Shown piece by piece: positions 19,413 through 28,739 of a stretch of 64,000 nt of DNA. Positions within the stretch are counted from its first letter, which is position 1. Every line of letters begins with the position of its first letter. The DNA lies in assembly GCF_000251145.1 (NCBI RefSeq), contig NZ_AIDW01000024.1, forward strand, positions 34,613 through 98,612, read 5' to 3'. The position numbers and the translations under genes are program-made. This stretch comes from Sphingomonas sp. PAMC 26621 (lineage in GTDB: Bacteria; Pseudomonadota; Alphaproteobacteria; Sphingomonadales; Sphingomonadaceae). Below the pieces are notes generated by a model, which saw only the letters and a list, made by a program, of their open reading frames with translations, ran no database searches and was not told the origin of the DNA.

Positions 19413-20477
19413 TCAGCCGCCGCGTAGCAGCTTCATCACCGCGGCGCGGATCCGCCCGTAATTTCCGGCCCGCAGCGACCCGAGGATGCCATGCTGCGCC
19501 GCGGGCAGATGTGCCAGCGGATGCCCGTCGGGGCGGAACACATAATGGTCGAAGAACGCCCGCCACGCCGCGCGTTCGGCGTCGGGGCGCTCGGCGATCG
19601 CGATCATCGCGAGCAGCATCGTCGTATAGGGCGCGTCCGGACCGCTCGCGAAACCGTCCCACCAGTAATTGACCAGCAGGTTGAACGGCGCGGTCGCCTC
19701 GACCGAATGCCACCACAGCTTCGGCATATACAGCGCATCCCCCGCCGCCAGGTCGAACACCAGCGCGCGCGCGCGGGCGGCGGCGAAATCGGGGTAGCGG
19801 GGATCGTCCGGCGCGGCACCGGCGGCGAGGCTGACGGGCTGGCCCGCCATCGTGTGGTCGATCGGCCCGACATACAGGCTGGTGATCGCATCGGGCGGAT
19901 ACAGCGTGAAACGCCGCGTCCCCGCCACCACGCAGGCGAGATTGTCGAACGTGTCGTAATGGCAGGCAACCGAGGACGCGGTACCGACCCAGATCCGCGG
20001 TCGCACCGTCGGCGGGAGGATCGGAAGACTGTTCTCGGCCGCGAAGCCGGGGAGATAGGCGTCGGTCGGCAACGAACCGAGATACATCGACCGCGCGCCA
20101 GGCGTGGCAGCCGCGTCGGCGATCCGCGTCAGTGCCGCGCCGAACGGCATCGTCTCGCGGGTGAAATTGAACCCCGCCAGGTCCTTTCCATAATCATAGC
20201 GTCCGGCGATCGCGGGATCACCGATGAACGCTTCGGCACTTTGCCCGGCATCGAAGCGCGCGAGATAGTCCAGCAAGGCAGCGCGCGATCCGTCGTGCGA
20301 CCGGACAACCGGCCAGTCCGCGCACAGCCCGCGCAGCACGACCGGGCGGCCAGGCACCGCGACGTCACGAACGAAACGTTCGGGATCGGGCGAGGCCGAC
20401 TGTTCGACCCGGACTTCGCCGTTCGCGGTCACCTCATGCGGTCCGGTCGTTGCGCAGGCGCGCGAGCCGATGGACAT
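19413..20477 (-). CDS. Cupin-like (Cupin_8/JmjC-related) protein
   Basis: A 354-residue protein with the cupin-8 fold: an N-terminal PGRPVVLRGLCADWPVV motif, IWVGTASSVACHYDTFDNLA with the His-x-Asp pair of the Fe(II) site, RFTLYPPD, and LPKLWWHSVE-type C-terminal sheet (MPKLWWHSVEATAPFNLLVN) with the distal His. These residues suggest an Fe(II)/2-oxoglutarate-dependent oxygenase or hydroxylase. Genes of this type commonly lie beside SapC and flavin halogenases next to TonB receptors in Caulobacter and sphingomonads. The ATG start overlaps the SapC gene by 44 bases; GTG 20432, just past the SapC stop, is an equally good start. Substrate unknown. Confidence 0.82.
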   Translation of the reverse strand: MSIGSRACATTGPHEVTANGEVRVEQSASPDPERFVRDVAVPGRPVVLRGLCADWPVVRSHDGSRAALLDYLARFDAGQSAEAFIGDPAIAGRYDYGKDLAGFNFTRETMPFGAALTRIADAAATPGARSMYLGSLPTDAYLPGFAAENSLPILPPTVRPRIWVGTASSVACHYDTFDNLACVVAGTRRFTLYPPDAITSLYVGPIDHTMAGQPVSLAAGAAPDDPRYPDFAAARARALVFDLAAGDALYMPKLWWHSVEATAPFNLLVNYWWDGFASGPDAPYTTMLLAMIAIAERPDAERAAWRAFFDHYVFRPDGHPLAHLPAAQHGILGSLRAGNYGRIRAAVMKLLRGG

Positions 20478-21111
20478 GCTGGACCGAGAGGATCACCGCG
20501 TAGATCCGCGAGAGATCGCCGGTTCGGAACAGTTCGAGCACGGTCCGGTCGTCGAGGTCGGCGAGCGTATCCCGGCTGATCGTGTACAGGCCCTCGACCG
20601 CGAGACGCTCGCCATCGTCGAAGTTGAACGAGAGGTCGATCGGCTCGACCAGCTTGAGCGCGAGCAGCCGCGCGAGGAACTGTTCGGTGTGCGGCACCCC
20701 CGCGTGAAGCTGCCCCAAGGCGCGCTGGATTCCGCGCAGGACCGGCGCGGGCGTGCCGTCGGCTTCGAACATCGGCTCGCCCATGCCGCTCGTTAAGCGC
20801 GGATGCGTGCGGTCGATCGCGATATTCTCGTCCGAGACGTAAAAGCCTTCGCGCACGACGTCGAGCAACCGCCGCGCCTGATCGCGATCGGCCGAGTCGC
20901 CGACGAGGTTTTCGCCCGGTTTCAGTCCGAGCATTGCGCCGGCGTAAAACGCCCCGGTCTCCGCATTCTTGCAGAACAGGATCGGAAAATGCGCCGCGAC
21001 CGAGTCGAACTCACCAAGCACGATCTGGACGAAATGTCGGTCGCGCGACTCCGCGCGCGCTACCGACAAGGCATTGTGCGCATGGACATTCAGGATTTCC
21101 AACGCCGTCAT
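20434..21111 (-). CDS. SapC-family protein
   Basis: A 225-residue SapC-type protein (named after the S-layer-associated protein family). Start ATG 21111 gives MTALEILNVHAHNALSVARA and HFVQIVLGEFDSVAAHFPIL, the characteristic N-terminal SapC block, followed by ENIAIDRTHPRLTSGMGEPM and the C-terminal FNFDDGERLAVEGLYTISRD and LADLDDRTVLELFRTGDLSR. It has no signal peptide. Its function is unresolved in general, but it regularly co-occurs with a cupin-8 protein, a tryptophan-halogenase-like flavoprotein and a TonB receptor, exactly as here. It is divergent from the receptor at 21334 and overlaps the cupin gene downstream. Confidence 0.86.
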   Translation of the reverse strand: MTALEILNVHAHNALSVARAESRDRHFVQIVLGEFDSVAAHFPILFCKNAETGAFYAGAMLGLKPGENLVGDSADRDQARRLLDVVREGFYVSDENIAIDRTHPRLTSGMGEPMFEADGTPAPVLRGIQRALGQLHAGVPHTEQFLARLLALKLVEPIDLSFNFDDGERLAVEGLYTISRDTLADLDDRTVLELFRTGDLSRIYAVILSVQHVHRLARLRNDRTA

Positions 21112-21243
21112 CCGATCGCACTCCCCGCCGCTGCCCCGGATCACCGCCGGGTGCGCGCCGGGAATAGGCCTCCCGTGGCGGCTCCGCCAAGTCCAAGATT
21201 GCGATTTTCGCATTACACCGACAAATAGCTTGCATCACTTTTG

Positions 21244-21257
21244 TGGTAGCGATACCA
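21244..21257. promoter_or_regulatory. Candidate LacI-type operator overlapping a promoter
   Basis: TGGTA-GCGA-TACCA is an almost perfect 14-bp dyad, 77 bases before the TonB receptor ATG. It overlaps the spacer and -10 region of a possible promoter: TTGCAT at 21230-21235, 17 bases, then TACCAA at 21253-21258. The shape resembles LacI-family operators of sugar genes in Caulobacter-like bacteria (for example the xylose genes, from memory). A related site with core TAGCGCTA lies at 32180. Repression by occlusion would follow. The regulator itself is not in the window. Confidence 0.5.
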
Positions 21258-21333
21258 AATAGGCCATCACGACGGTCACGCAAGGCCGCGTCGCAACGAG
21301 AATAAGAAACGTCCCGTCAAGGAGGGGATTACG

Positions 21334-24300
21334 ATGCATTTGATCCAGCACACGGATTCCGCGCATGCGCTGCGCCAGCGCCGCAAGCGCCTGTTGATCG
21401 GCGCGACCAGCCTGGTTGCGCTATCGCTCGGCACTCCGGCATTTGCACAAGTCAGCGCGCAGAACGCACAGACCGACCAACCAGCCCCGGTCCAGCCCGC
21501 TGTCCCCGCTACGAGCCCGACGCTGTCCGCAAGCGAGGCAGGGACTCCGCAGGACGAGGCCACCGCGCCCGACGCCGCCAAGTCCAATACCGCCGCCACG
21601 CCCGGCGATACCGCCGGCGAGGACATCATCGTCACCGGCCTGCGCGGCTCGCTCCAACGCAACCTCGACATCAAGCGCAACGCGACTGGCGTGGTCGATG
21701 CGATTTCGGCCGAAGACATCGGCAAGTTCCCGGATTCGAACGTCGCGGCGTCGCTCCAGCGCCTCCCCGGCGTGTCGATCCAGCGCGCGGGGACGCGCGG
21801 CGAAGCGACGGGGATCACCGTCCGCGGCTTCGGCGGCGATTTCAACACCACGCTGTACGACGGTCGGCGCATTTCGACCGGCACGGGTGGCCGCCAGATC
21901 GACTTCTCGACCGTCGGTTCCGATTTCATCGGCCAGTTGAGCGTGCTCAAGACCCCCGACGTATCGCTGACCGCCAGCTCGATCGGCGCGACCGTCAACA
22001 TCGAATTCCCCAAGCCGTTCGATCATCCCGGCTTCCGTTTCGCCGCGAGCGGCTCGGGCTCGATCCAGGATCGCTCGGACAGCGTCGTCCCCACCGCCGG
22101 CCTGTTGTTGAGCGACACCTTCGCCAACGACACGTTGGGCGTGCTGGCCGACTTCATCTACACGCGGCGCGATACCGATTCGAACCGCGTGTCGGTGCAG
22201 GGCTGGCCGGGCGGTTATTACGCTCCGTGCCAGTTGCAGGGTTCCACCAGCACCAACTGCGCGCCGACCAGCGACGCGACGAGCGCGGCCTATGCCGATC
22301 CGCGCAATCGGCAGAACGTCGCGGGCTTCTTCCCGCAGCAATATCTTATCAACAAGGAATCGACCAAGGACGAGCGGTATGACGGCCGCATCGCGCTGCA
22401 ATGGCATCCCTCGGACGATCTGATGGTGACGATCGACGACAATTTCTCGCGCCAGACCGTCGTCACCGACGTCAACAACGTCGGCTTCTGGTTCAACCAG
22501 GGCGCGCTTCGCAACGTCGTGCTCGACCAGAACGGGCAAGTCACCAATTTCACCCAGACCGGCACCCCGACCGACTTCGGCGCGCAGATCAACACCCAGG
22601 TGCTGCAGACCAACCAGATTGGCGGCAACGTCAAGTGGGACGTCGGCGAGCATTTCACGGTGGATGGCGATCTGTCCTATTCGAAGAGCTGGCTGAACCC
22701 CGAACGGGATACGATCGGCAGCCAGAGCGGCGACATCGGCTATGGCAACGCGCTCGGTGTCACCACCGGGCTGCAGATCCTCGGAAACAGTGACAAGGCG
22801 TTCCCCGTCCTGACGACGTACGGGCCAAACGGCAGCGCGGCGAACTATGCCAACACCGGGCTGATCGGGTCGCATGTCGCGGTCAACCAGACGCAGAACA
22901 ATACCGATGAGCTGAAGCAGGCCCGGCTGACCGCAACCTGGAAGCAGGACGACGTCACCCTGAAGGTCGGCGGGCAATACATCGAGGACCGGTTCAAGCT
23001 CTCCAACCAGAGCACGTTCACCAACAATTACTGGCAGGCGTATGCTGGCTACGGTGCGGCGTCAGGCAGCAAGACGGGCATCAACCCGCTGCCCGCCAGC
23101 CTGTACCAGGGCACGATCAGCCTCGCGAACTTCATCCCGGGATATAAGGGCACGCTTCCGCCCTCGTTGCTGATGTACAGCCCGATCGCATTCCAGAACT
23201 TCCTGACGGGCCTCGGCAATCCGCAGACCCAGACGATCCCCGGCTTCAACGCTGGTGCCAATATTCCGTCGTTCACGGGCAATTTCGATCAGGCGGTCGA
23301 TCCGGGCAGCGTGCAGGACGTCAAGGAAGCGACGTGGTCGCTCTACTTCAGCGCCGCCTTCAAGACCGAGATCGCCGGCATGCCGCTCAATTTCGCGGCG
23401 GGCGTGCGCAATGAGAACACGCATCTGACCTCGACCGGTCAGGGCCGTCTGCCGCTGGTCCTGACGACCAGCGCGGCCGACCCGACGCTGCTCTCGATCC
23501 CCAACTATTCCTCGCTTCAGGGTGTCACGACCAAGAGCAACTATTCATATCTGCTGCCGTCGCTCGATGTCCGCCTGGGCGTCACCGACAGGCTGCAGGT
23601 CCGGTTCGATGCTTCGCGTACGCTGACCCGGCCGAGCCTCAACCTGCTGACGCCGGTGCTCAACGTCGGTAACGGTCAACGCGTCGGCGCGCTGACGGCG
23701 TCGGGGGGCAACCCCAACCTGAAGCCCTATCTCGCCGACAACTTCGACGTCGCGGCGGAATGGTACTACAAGCGCAACTCCTATCTGTCGGTCGACTTCT
23801 TCCTGAAGAACGTCAGCAACTTCATCGTTGGCGGCGTGACGCGGCAGCCGATCAACGGCGTGGTCGACCCGACCACCGGGCAGCTCGCCAGCTTTGCCGT
23901 CACGCAGCAGGTCAACGGGCCTGACGCGACGGTCCGCGGCGTCGAACTGGCGTGGCAGCAGGTCTTCGGCGACACCGGCTTCGGCTTCAATGCCAACGCC
24001 ACCTTCGTCAACACCAACAAGCCGTATGATGCGACCAATCTCTCGCAGACCGGCTTCGCGGTGACGGGCCTGGCGAATTCGGCGAATTTCGTCGGCTTCT
24101 ATGACAAGCACGGCTTCCAGTTCCGCGCCGCGGTCAACTGGCGCGACAAGTATCTGCTGCAGTTCGGGCAGGCGCAGAACACCGGCCAGTTCGGGTCCGA
24201 GCCGACCTTCGTCAATTCGAGCCTCCAGCTCGACCTGACGAGCAGCTACGACATCACCAAGCAGGTCAGCGTGTTCGGCGAAGTCCAGAACGTCAACAAC

Positions 24301-24396
24301 AACCAGCAGAGCACTTCCGGTCGGTTCGCCAACCAGTTGCTCGACGTCTATGATTATGGCCGCCGCTACGTGTTCGGCGTCCATTACCGCTTCTGA
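21334..24396 (+). CDS. TonB-dependent receptor, Xanthomonas/Caulobacter type (TIGR01782-like)
   Basis: Outer-membrane transporter of 1020 aa. AAGGAGGGG lies 6-7 bases before the ATG. A signal peptide ends at FAQ near residue 39, a long Pro/Ala linker follows, then the TonB box/plug DIIVTGLRGSLQRNLDIKRN, IGKFPDSNVAASLQRLPGVS and ITVRGFGGDFNTTLYDGR, which are diagnostic of this subfamily, and a 22-strand barrel ending YDYGRRYVFGVHYRF. This subfamily is associated with import of plant-derived oligosaccharides. It is followed by a halogenase and a GH3 xylosidase/glucosidase, so a beta-linked oligosaccharide is the likely ligand (inference). A LacI-type operator precedes it and a strong terminator follows. 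Confidence 0.95.
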   Translation: MHLIQHTDSAHALRQRRKRLLIGATSLVALSLGTPAFAQVSAQNAQTDQPAPVQPAVPATSPTLSASEAGTPQDEATAPDAAKSNTAATPGDTAGEDIIVTGLRGSLQRNLDIKRNATGVVDAISAEDIGKFPDSNVAASLQRLPGVSIQRAGTRGEATGITVRGFGGDFNTTLYDGRRISTGTGGRQIDFSTVGSDFIGQLSVLKTPDVSLTASSIGATVNIEFPKPFDHPGFRFAASGSGSIQDRSDSVVPTAGLLLSDTFANDTLGVLADFIYTRRDTDSNRVSVQGWPGGYYAPCQLQGSTSTNCAPTSDATSAAYADPRNRQNVAGFFPQQYLINKESTKDERYDGRIALQWHPSDDLMVTIDDNFSRQTVVTDVNNVGFWFNQGALRNVVLDQNGQVTNFTQTGTPTDFGAQINTQVLQTNQIGGNVKWDVGEHFTVDGDLSYSKSWLNPERDTIGSQSGDIGYGNALGVTTGLQILGNSDKAFPVLTTYGPNGSAANYANTGLIGSHVAVNQTQNNTDELKQARLTATWKQDDVTLKVGGQYIEDRFKLSNQSTFTNNYWQAYAGYGAASGSKTGINPLPASLYQGTISLANFIPGYKGTLPPSLLMYSPIAFQNFLTGLGNPQTQTIPGFNAGANIPSFTGNFDQAVDPGSVQDVKEATWSLYFSAAFKTEIAGMPLNFAAGVRNENTHLTSTGQGRLPLVLTTSAADPTLLSIPNYSSLQGVTTKSNYSYLLPSLDVRLGVTDRLQVRFDASRTLTRPSLNLLTPVLNVGNGQRVGALTASGGNPNLKPYLADNFDVAAEWYYKRNSYLSVDFFLKNVSNFIVGGVTRQPINGVVDPTTGQLASFAVTQQVNGPDATVRGVELAWQQVFGDTGFGFNANATFVNTNKPYDATNLSQTGFAVTGLANSANFVGFYDKHGFQFRAAVNWRDKYLLQFGQAQNTGQFGSEPTFVNSSLQLDLTSSYDITKQVSVFGEVQNVNNNQQSTSGRFANQLLDVYDYGRRYVFGVHYRF

Positions 24397-24408
24397 TGTT
24401 CCTCCCCT

Positions 24409-24440
24409 GGGGGGTGCCGTATCGGCACCCCCCGTTTTTT
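24409..24440 (+). terminator. Rho-independent terminator after the TonB receptor
   Basis: Perfect 11-bp stem GGGGGGTGCCG / CGGCACCCCCC around a TAT loop, followed by G and six T residues (24435-24440). This is the clearest intrinsic terminator in the window. It ends 14 bases before the ATG of the halogenase gene, leaving no room for a separate promoter after it, so downstream expression would rely on read-through or on initiation inside the receptor gene. Confidence 0.92.
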
Positions 24441-24454
24441 GGTAATCGGGGTCC

Positions 24455-25996
24455 ATGCAGACCGTCAGCAACATCGTCATCGTCGGCGGCGGAACAGCCG
24501 GCTGGCTGACCGCGGGGATCATTGCGGCGCGCCATCAGGGCCGGATGCCGGGTGGCTTCACGGTGACGCTCGTCGAATCCCCCAACACCCCGATCATCGG
24601 GGTCGGCGAAGGTACCTGGCCGACGCTGCGCGCGACGCTTTCGAAAATGGGCGTGTCGGAGAGCGATTTCTTTCGCGAATGCAACGCCTCGTTCAAACAG
24701 GGCGCGCGCTTCGCCCGCTGGACCACCGGCGAGCCCGATGAGGGCTATTACCACCCGTTGATGCTGCCGCAGGGCTTTTCGCGCGTGAACCTGGCCGAGC
24801 ACTGGATCGCGGACCCCAAGGGGCAGAGCTTTTGCGACATGGTGTCGCCGCAAGGCCAGCTATGCGACGACGGCCTTGCCCCCAAGACGATCGCGACGCC
24901 CGAATATGAAGCGGTCGCGAATTACGCCTATCATCTCGACGCGGGCAAGTTCGCGGGCTTTCTCCAGCGGCATTGCTGCGAGAAACTCGGCGTCCGCCAC
25001 GTCCTCGCCGACGTCCGGCACGCGACCCAGGCCGACAATGGCGACATCCTGAGCGTCGTCACCGAACAGGCGGGCGAAATTCCGGGCGACCTGTTCATCG
25101 ACTGCACCGGTTTTGCCGCGCTGCTGATCGGCAAGACGCTCGGCGTCCCCTTCAAGAGCTGCGCCGACACGCTGTTCTGCGACACAGCGCTCGCGGTGCA
25201 ATTGCCGCATGAGGACCCGGACGGGCCGATCGCATCGCACACGATCTCGACCGCACAATCGTCGGGGTGGATCTGGGACATCGGCCTGCCGACACGGCGC
25301 GGAGTCGGGCATGTCTTCTCGAGCAGCCATATCTCGGTCGATGCCGCCGAGCAGGAACTGCGCGCCTATCTCGGCCCGGCGGGCAAGGACCTGCCGGTGC
25401 GCAAGCTCGCGATCCGCGCGGGGCACCGCGAGACCTTCTGGAAGAACAATTGCGTCGCGATCGGGCTGGCGGCGGGGTTCCTCGAACCGCTCGAGGCGTC
25501 TGCGATCGTCCTGATCGAACTCTCCGCCAAGCTGATCGCCGAGCAGATGCCGGTGTGCCGCGAAGTGATGGACATCCTCGCCGCGCGGTTCAATGCGACG
25601 ACGCACTATCGCTGGGGACGGATCATCGATTTCCTCAAGCTGCATTATGTGCTGACCAAGCGCACCGACAGCGATTTCTGGCGCGACAACGTCCGGCCCG
25701 AGACGATCCCCGACCGGTTGCAGGACCTGATGACGCTGTGGCGCTACCAGCCGCCGTGGTTCCTCGACGAATTCGACCGGGTCGAGGAAGTCTTCCCCGC
25801 GGCAAGCTATCAATATGTCCTGTACGGCATGGGCTTCCATACGCAGGTCGCGCGCGATGCGATCGCCGGGGATACCCGGATCGCGGACCAGGCCCGGCGC
25901 GAGGCCGCGACCCAGACCGAGCGGATGCGCCACGGACTTCCGCGCCACCGCGATTTGATCCGCAAGATCGTCGAGCGCGGGCTGCCGACGATCTGA
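24455..25996 (+). CDS. Flavin-dependent tryptophan-halogenase family protein
   Basis: A 513-residue FADH2-dependent halogenase-fold protein. The FAD motif GGGTAGW is at residues 11-17 and GVGEGTWP at 49-56. Lys81 (NASFKQGARF) matches the catalytic lysine of PrnA-type halogenases. Glu346 in GFLEPLEASA aligns with PrnA Glu346, while the following Ser is Ala. The halogenase tryptophan motif appears as GWIWDIGL (270-277) instead of the usual WxWxIP. Members of this clade beside SugarTonB receptors in Caulobacter and sphingomonads have no known product, so the substrate may be free indole, a peptide or something else. It sits between the receptor and the GH3 gene (29-base gap) and just after a terminator. 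Confidence 0.9.
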   Translation: MQTVSNIVIVGGGTAGWLTAGIIAARHQGRMPGGFTVTLVESPNTPIIGVGEGTWPTLRATLSKMGVSESDFFRECNASFKQGARFARWTTGEPDEGYYHPLMLPQGFSRVNLAEHWIADPKGQSFCDMVSPQGQLCDDGLAPKTIATPEYEAVANYAYHLDAGKFAGFLQRHCCEKLGVRHVLADVRHATQADNGDILSVVTEQAGEIPGDLFIDCTGFAALLIGKTLGVPFKSCADTLFCDTALAVQLPHEDPDGPIASHTISTAQSSGWIWDIGLPTRRGVGHVFSSSHISVDAAEQELRAYLGPAGKDLPVRKLAIRAGHRETFWKNNCVAIGLAAGFLEPLEASAIVLIELSAKLIAEQMPVCREVMDILAARFNATTHYRWGRIIDFLKLHYVLTKRTDSDFWRDNVRPETIPDRLQDLMTLWRYQPPWFLDEFDRVEEVFPAASYQYVLYGMGFHTQVARDAIAGDTRIADQARREAATQTERMRHGLPRHRDLIRKIVERGLPTI

Positions 25997-26025
25997 CCCG
26001 TCCTTTCACCGACCAGAGGTACATC

Positions 26026-28722
26026 ATGGCAACGACCGTCTCGCGCGCTGCGCGCACTTTTCTGCTGGTCGGGGCCGGCGTCGCCGCGATGGCTGCGCAA
26101 GCGCAGGACGCGCCCGCCCCGCCGCCCGCAGCGGTAACGCCGACGCGCGCGCAGGCGGATCGGATGGCGGCGGCGATCGTCGCGCGGATGACGACCGAGG
26201 AAAAGCTGCCGCAATTGTTGAACGTCGCGCCTGCGATCCCGCGGATCAAGATCCCCGCCTATAACTGGTGGACCGAATCACTCCACGGCGCGCTCGGCGC
26301 GGTGCCGACGACCAACTTTCCCGAGCCGATCGGGCTTGCCGCAAGCTTCGACGCGCCACTCGTCCATCAGGTCGCGGGCGCGATCAGCACCGAGGTTCGC
26401 GCACTGCACACGATGGGGCGCCAGACCGGCAAGCTCGGCCGGATCGGTACGGGGCTCGACACCTGGTCGCCCAACATCAACATCTTCCGCGATCCGCGCT
26501 GGGGCCGTGGGCAGGAAACCTATGGCGAGGATCCGTATCTCGCGGCGCACATGGGCGTGGCGTTCGTCACCGGCATGCAGGGCCCCAACCCCGATCTGCC
26601 CGACGTCATCGCGACGCCCAAGCATTTCGCGGTCCATAGCGGCCCTGAATCGACCCGGCACGGTGCCAACGTCTTCGTCTCGGCGCACGACCTGGAGGAC
26701 ACCTACCTCCCCGCCTTCCGCGCCGCGATCGTGGAAGGGCGCGCCGGATCGATCATGTGCGCGTACAACCGCATCGACGGCCAGCCCGCCTGCGCCAACG
26801 ACCTGTTGCTCAAGGATCATCTGCGCGGTGCCTGGGGCTTTACCGGCTATGTCGTGTCGGATTGCGACGCGGTGAAGGACATTGCGGACGGCCACAAATA
26901 TGCGCCCGACCAGGCCACCGCGATCGCGGCGGCGATGAAGGCGGGCACCGACAACGAATGCCACACGCAGACGATCGGCGACATGGGCGGCCTGCCCGAG
27001 CGGTTCGGCGATTCGTTGCGGCGCGGCCTGATCTCGCAGGACGACATCGACCGGTCGCTGGTGCGGCTGTTCTCGGCGCGGCTGCGCAACGGCGATCTGC
27101 CCGGCATCGCCGGCGCGCCCGCCGCGGTTCCGGTGCGCGCGATCCTGTCGCCCGATCACATGGCGCTGGCGCTGCAGGCGGCGGAAAAGAGTCTCGTGCT
27201 GCTCAAGAACGACGGCGTACTGCCGCTCCGCCCGGGTGCGCGGATCGCAGTGATCGGGCCGCTCGGCGATGCGACGCGCGTGTTGCGCGGCAATTATTCG
27301 TCGACCCAGTCCGCGCCCCCCGTCCCGATCGTCGAGGGACTCCGCCGCGCCGCCGGGGCCGGATCGGTGACACTGGTGCCGTTCGGGGAATCGATCACCG
27401 ATGGCGACCGCGTGCCAACCACCGCGCTGGTCGCGCCCGACGGCAAGCCCGGGCTGCTCGCGCGCTATTTCAACCCGGTGACGCCACCGCATCTGCCGTT
27501 CCCGCAGGGCACTGACCGCGCCGCGATCGCCGCGCTGACATATCAGTCCCGCCCGGTCGTCTCGCAGCGCGAGGCGGACGTCGCGGCGCGCGGGCTGACC
27601 CTGCCCAGCGTCAACGACTATCACCGCACCGAATGGACGGGCTTCCTCGTCGCGCCCGAAACCGGCAGCTACCGGCTCGGTCTCGGCGGCAGCGGGCTGC
27701 TCGAGCTCGAGGGGAAGACCTTCCTCGACGTCGGTGCCGATCATCGTGGCCCATTGCCCACGCTCAAGACCGTGACGCTGCAGAAGGGCCAGCGCTACCC
27801 GCTGCGCGTCGTCTCCACCGCGCGCGGGTTCGGCAATACCGATCTGGTGTGGAAGCTGGTCTCGGCACAGCCCGACGCGGCGCTCGCTGCAGCGGCCGCG
27901 CAAGCCGACGTGCTCGTCGCGGTGGTCGGGCTGACGTCCGACCTGGAAGCGGAGGAGACCGGCACCGACATCCCCGGCTTCCAGGGCGGCGACAAGACCT
28001 CGCTCGACCTGCCGGCGGAGCAGATGGCGATGCTCGAGCGCGCCAAAGCGACCGGCAAGCCGGTGATCGTCGTCGCGATGAACGGCAGCCCGATCAACCT
28101 GGCCTGGGCGAAGGACAATGCCGCCGCGATCGTCGAGGCCTGGTATCCCGGGCAATCGGGCGGGCTTGCGGTCGCGAACGTACTGACGGGCAAGACCGAC
28201 CCGGGCGGTCGCCTGCCGCTGACCTTCTACCGCAGCGTCGCCGACCTGCCGCCGTTCGACAATTACGCGATGACCGGGCGGACCTATCGTTATTTCACCG
28301 GCAAGCCGGTCTATCCGTTCGGTCATGGGCTGAGCTACACCAGCTTCGCCTACACCCCGCTGGTGCTGAACCCGGCGTCGGGCGGCGCGGAACAGGGGCT
28401 CCGGGTCACAACCGATGTCAGCAACACCGGCAAGCGCGCAGGCGACGAGGTCGTCCAGCTTTACCTGTCCTTCCCCGATGTTCCCGGCGCGCCGCGGATC
28501 GCGCTGCGCGGGTATCAGCGGATCACGCTTGCGCCCGGGGAACGGCGGAGCGTGACCTTCGACCTGTCGCCTCGCGACCTGAGCGCGGTGCGCGCAAATG
28601 GCGTGCGCGAGGTGATGCAGGGGCAGTATCGCGTCAGCGTCGGCGCGGGTCAGCCGGATACCGATGTCCCGGTGCGGTCGGCAAGCTTCCGGACGGGCAA
28701 GGCGGTGCCGTTGCCGCTATAA
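26026..28722 (+). CDS. GH3 beta-xylosidase/beta-glucosidase with PA14 domain
   Basis: Exported glycoside hydrolase of 898 aa. The ATG at 26026 follows AGAGGT; a signal peptide ends at AAQAQ. The GH3 N-terminal barrel has YNWWTESLHG, DPRWGRGQETYGEDPYL and KHFAVHSG (Lys199/His200), and the nucleophile Asp279 is in YVVSDCDAV. These motif variants are typical of the xylosidase/arabinosidase branch. A PA14 insert (about 485-620; TEWTGFLVAPETGSYRLGLG) interrupts the second alpha/beta domain, as in many bacterial GH3 enzymes, and a fibronectin-III-like C-terminus ends the protein. It would cut oligosaccharides taken up by the adjacent TonB receptor. Exact linkage is not provable here. Confidence 0.94.
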   Translation: MATTVSRAARTFLLVGAGVAAMAAQAQDAPAPPPAAVTPTRAQADRMAAAIVARMTTEEKLPQLLNVAPAIPRIKIPAYNWWTESLHGALGAVPTTNFPEPIGLAASFDAPLVHQVAGAISTEVRALHTMGRQTGKLGRIGTGLDTWSPNINIFRDPRWGRGQETYGEDPYLAAHMGVAFVTGMQGPNPDLPDVIATPKHFAVHSGPESTRHGANVFVSAHDLEDTYLPAFRAAIVEGRAGSIMCAYNRIDGQPACANDLLLKDHLRGAWGFTGYVVSDCDAVKDIADGHKYAPDQATAIAAAMKAGTDNECHTQTIGDMGGLPERFGDSLRRGLISQDDIDRSLVRLFSARLRNGDLPGIAGAPAAVPVRAILSPDHMALALQAAEKSLVLLKNDGVLPLRPGARIAVIGPLGDATRVLRGNYSSTQSAPPVPIVEGLRRAAGAGSVTLVPFGESITDGDRVPTTALVAPDGKPGLLARYFNPVTPPHLPFPQGTDRAAIAALTYQSRPVVSQREADVAARGLTLPSVNDYHRTEWTGFLVAPETGSYRLGLGGSGLLELEGKTFLDVGADHRGPLPTLKTVTLQKGQRYPLRVVSTARGFGNTDLVWKLVSAQPDAALAAAAAQADVLVAVVGLTSDLEAEETGTDIPGFQGGDKTSLDLPAEQMAMLERAKATGKPVIVVAMNGSPINLAWAKDNAAAIVEAWYPGQSGGLAVANVLTGKTDPGGRLPLTFYRSVADLPPFDNYAMTGRTYRYFTGKPVYPFGHGLSYTSFAYTPLVLNPASGGAEQGLRVTTDVSNTGKRAGDEVVQLYLSFPDVPGAPRIALRGYQRITLAPGERRSVTFDLSPRDLSAVRANGVREVMQGQYRVSVGAGQPDTDVPVRSASFRTGKAVPLPL

Positions 28723-28739
28723 CCCCTGCACCTCTGCAG

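Noticed and set aside
26278..28326. Long open frame antisense to the GH3 gene
   Set aside because: No recognisable domain, and it lies exactly opposite a well-conserved enzyme; a codon-bias shadow.
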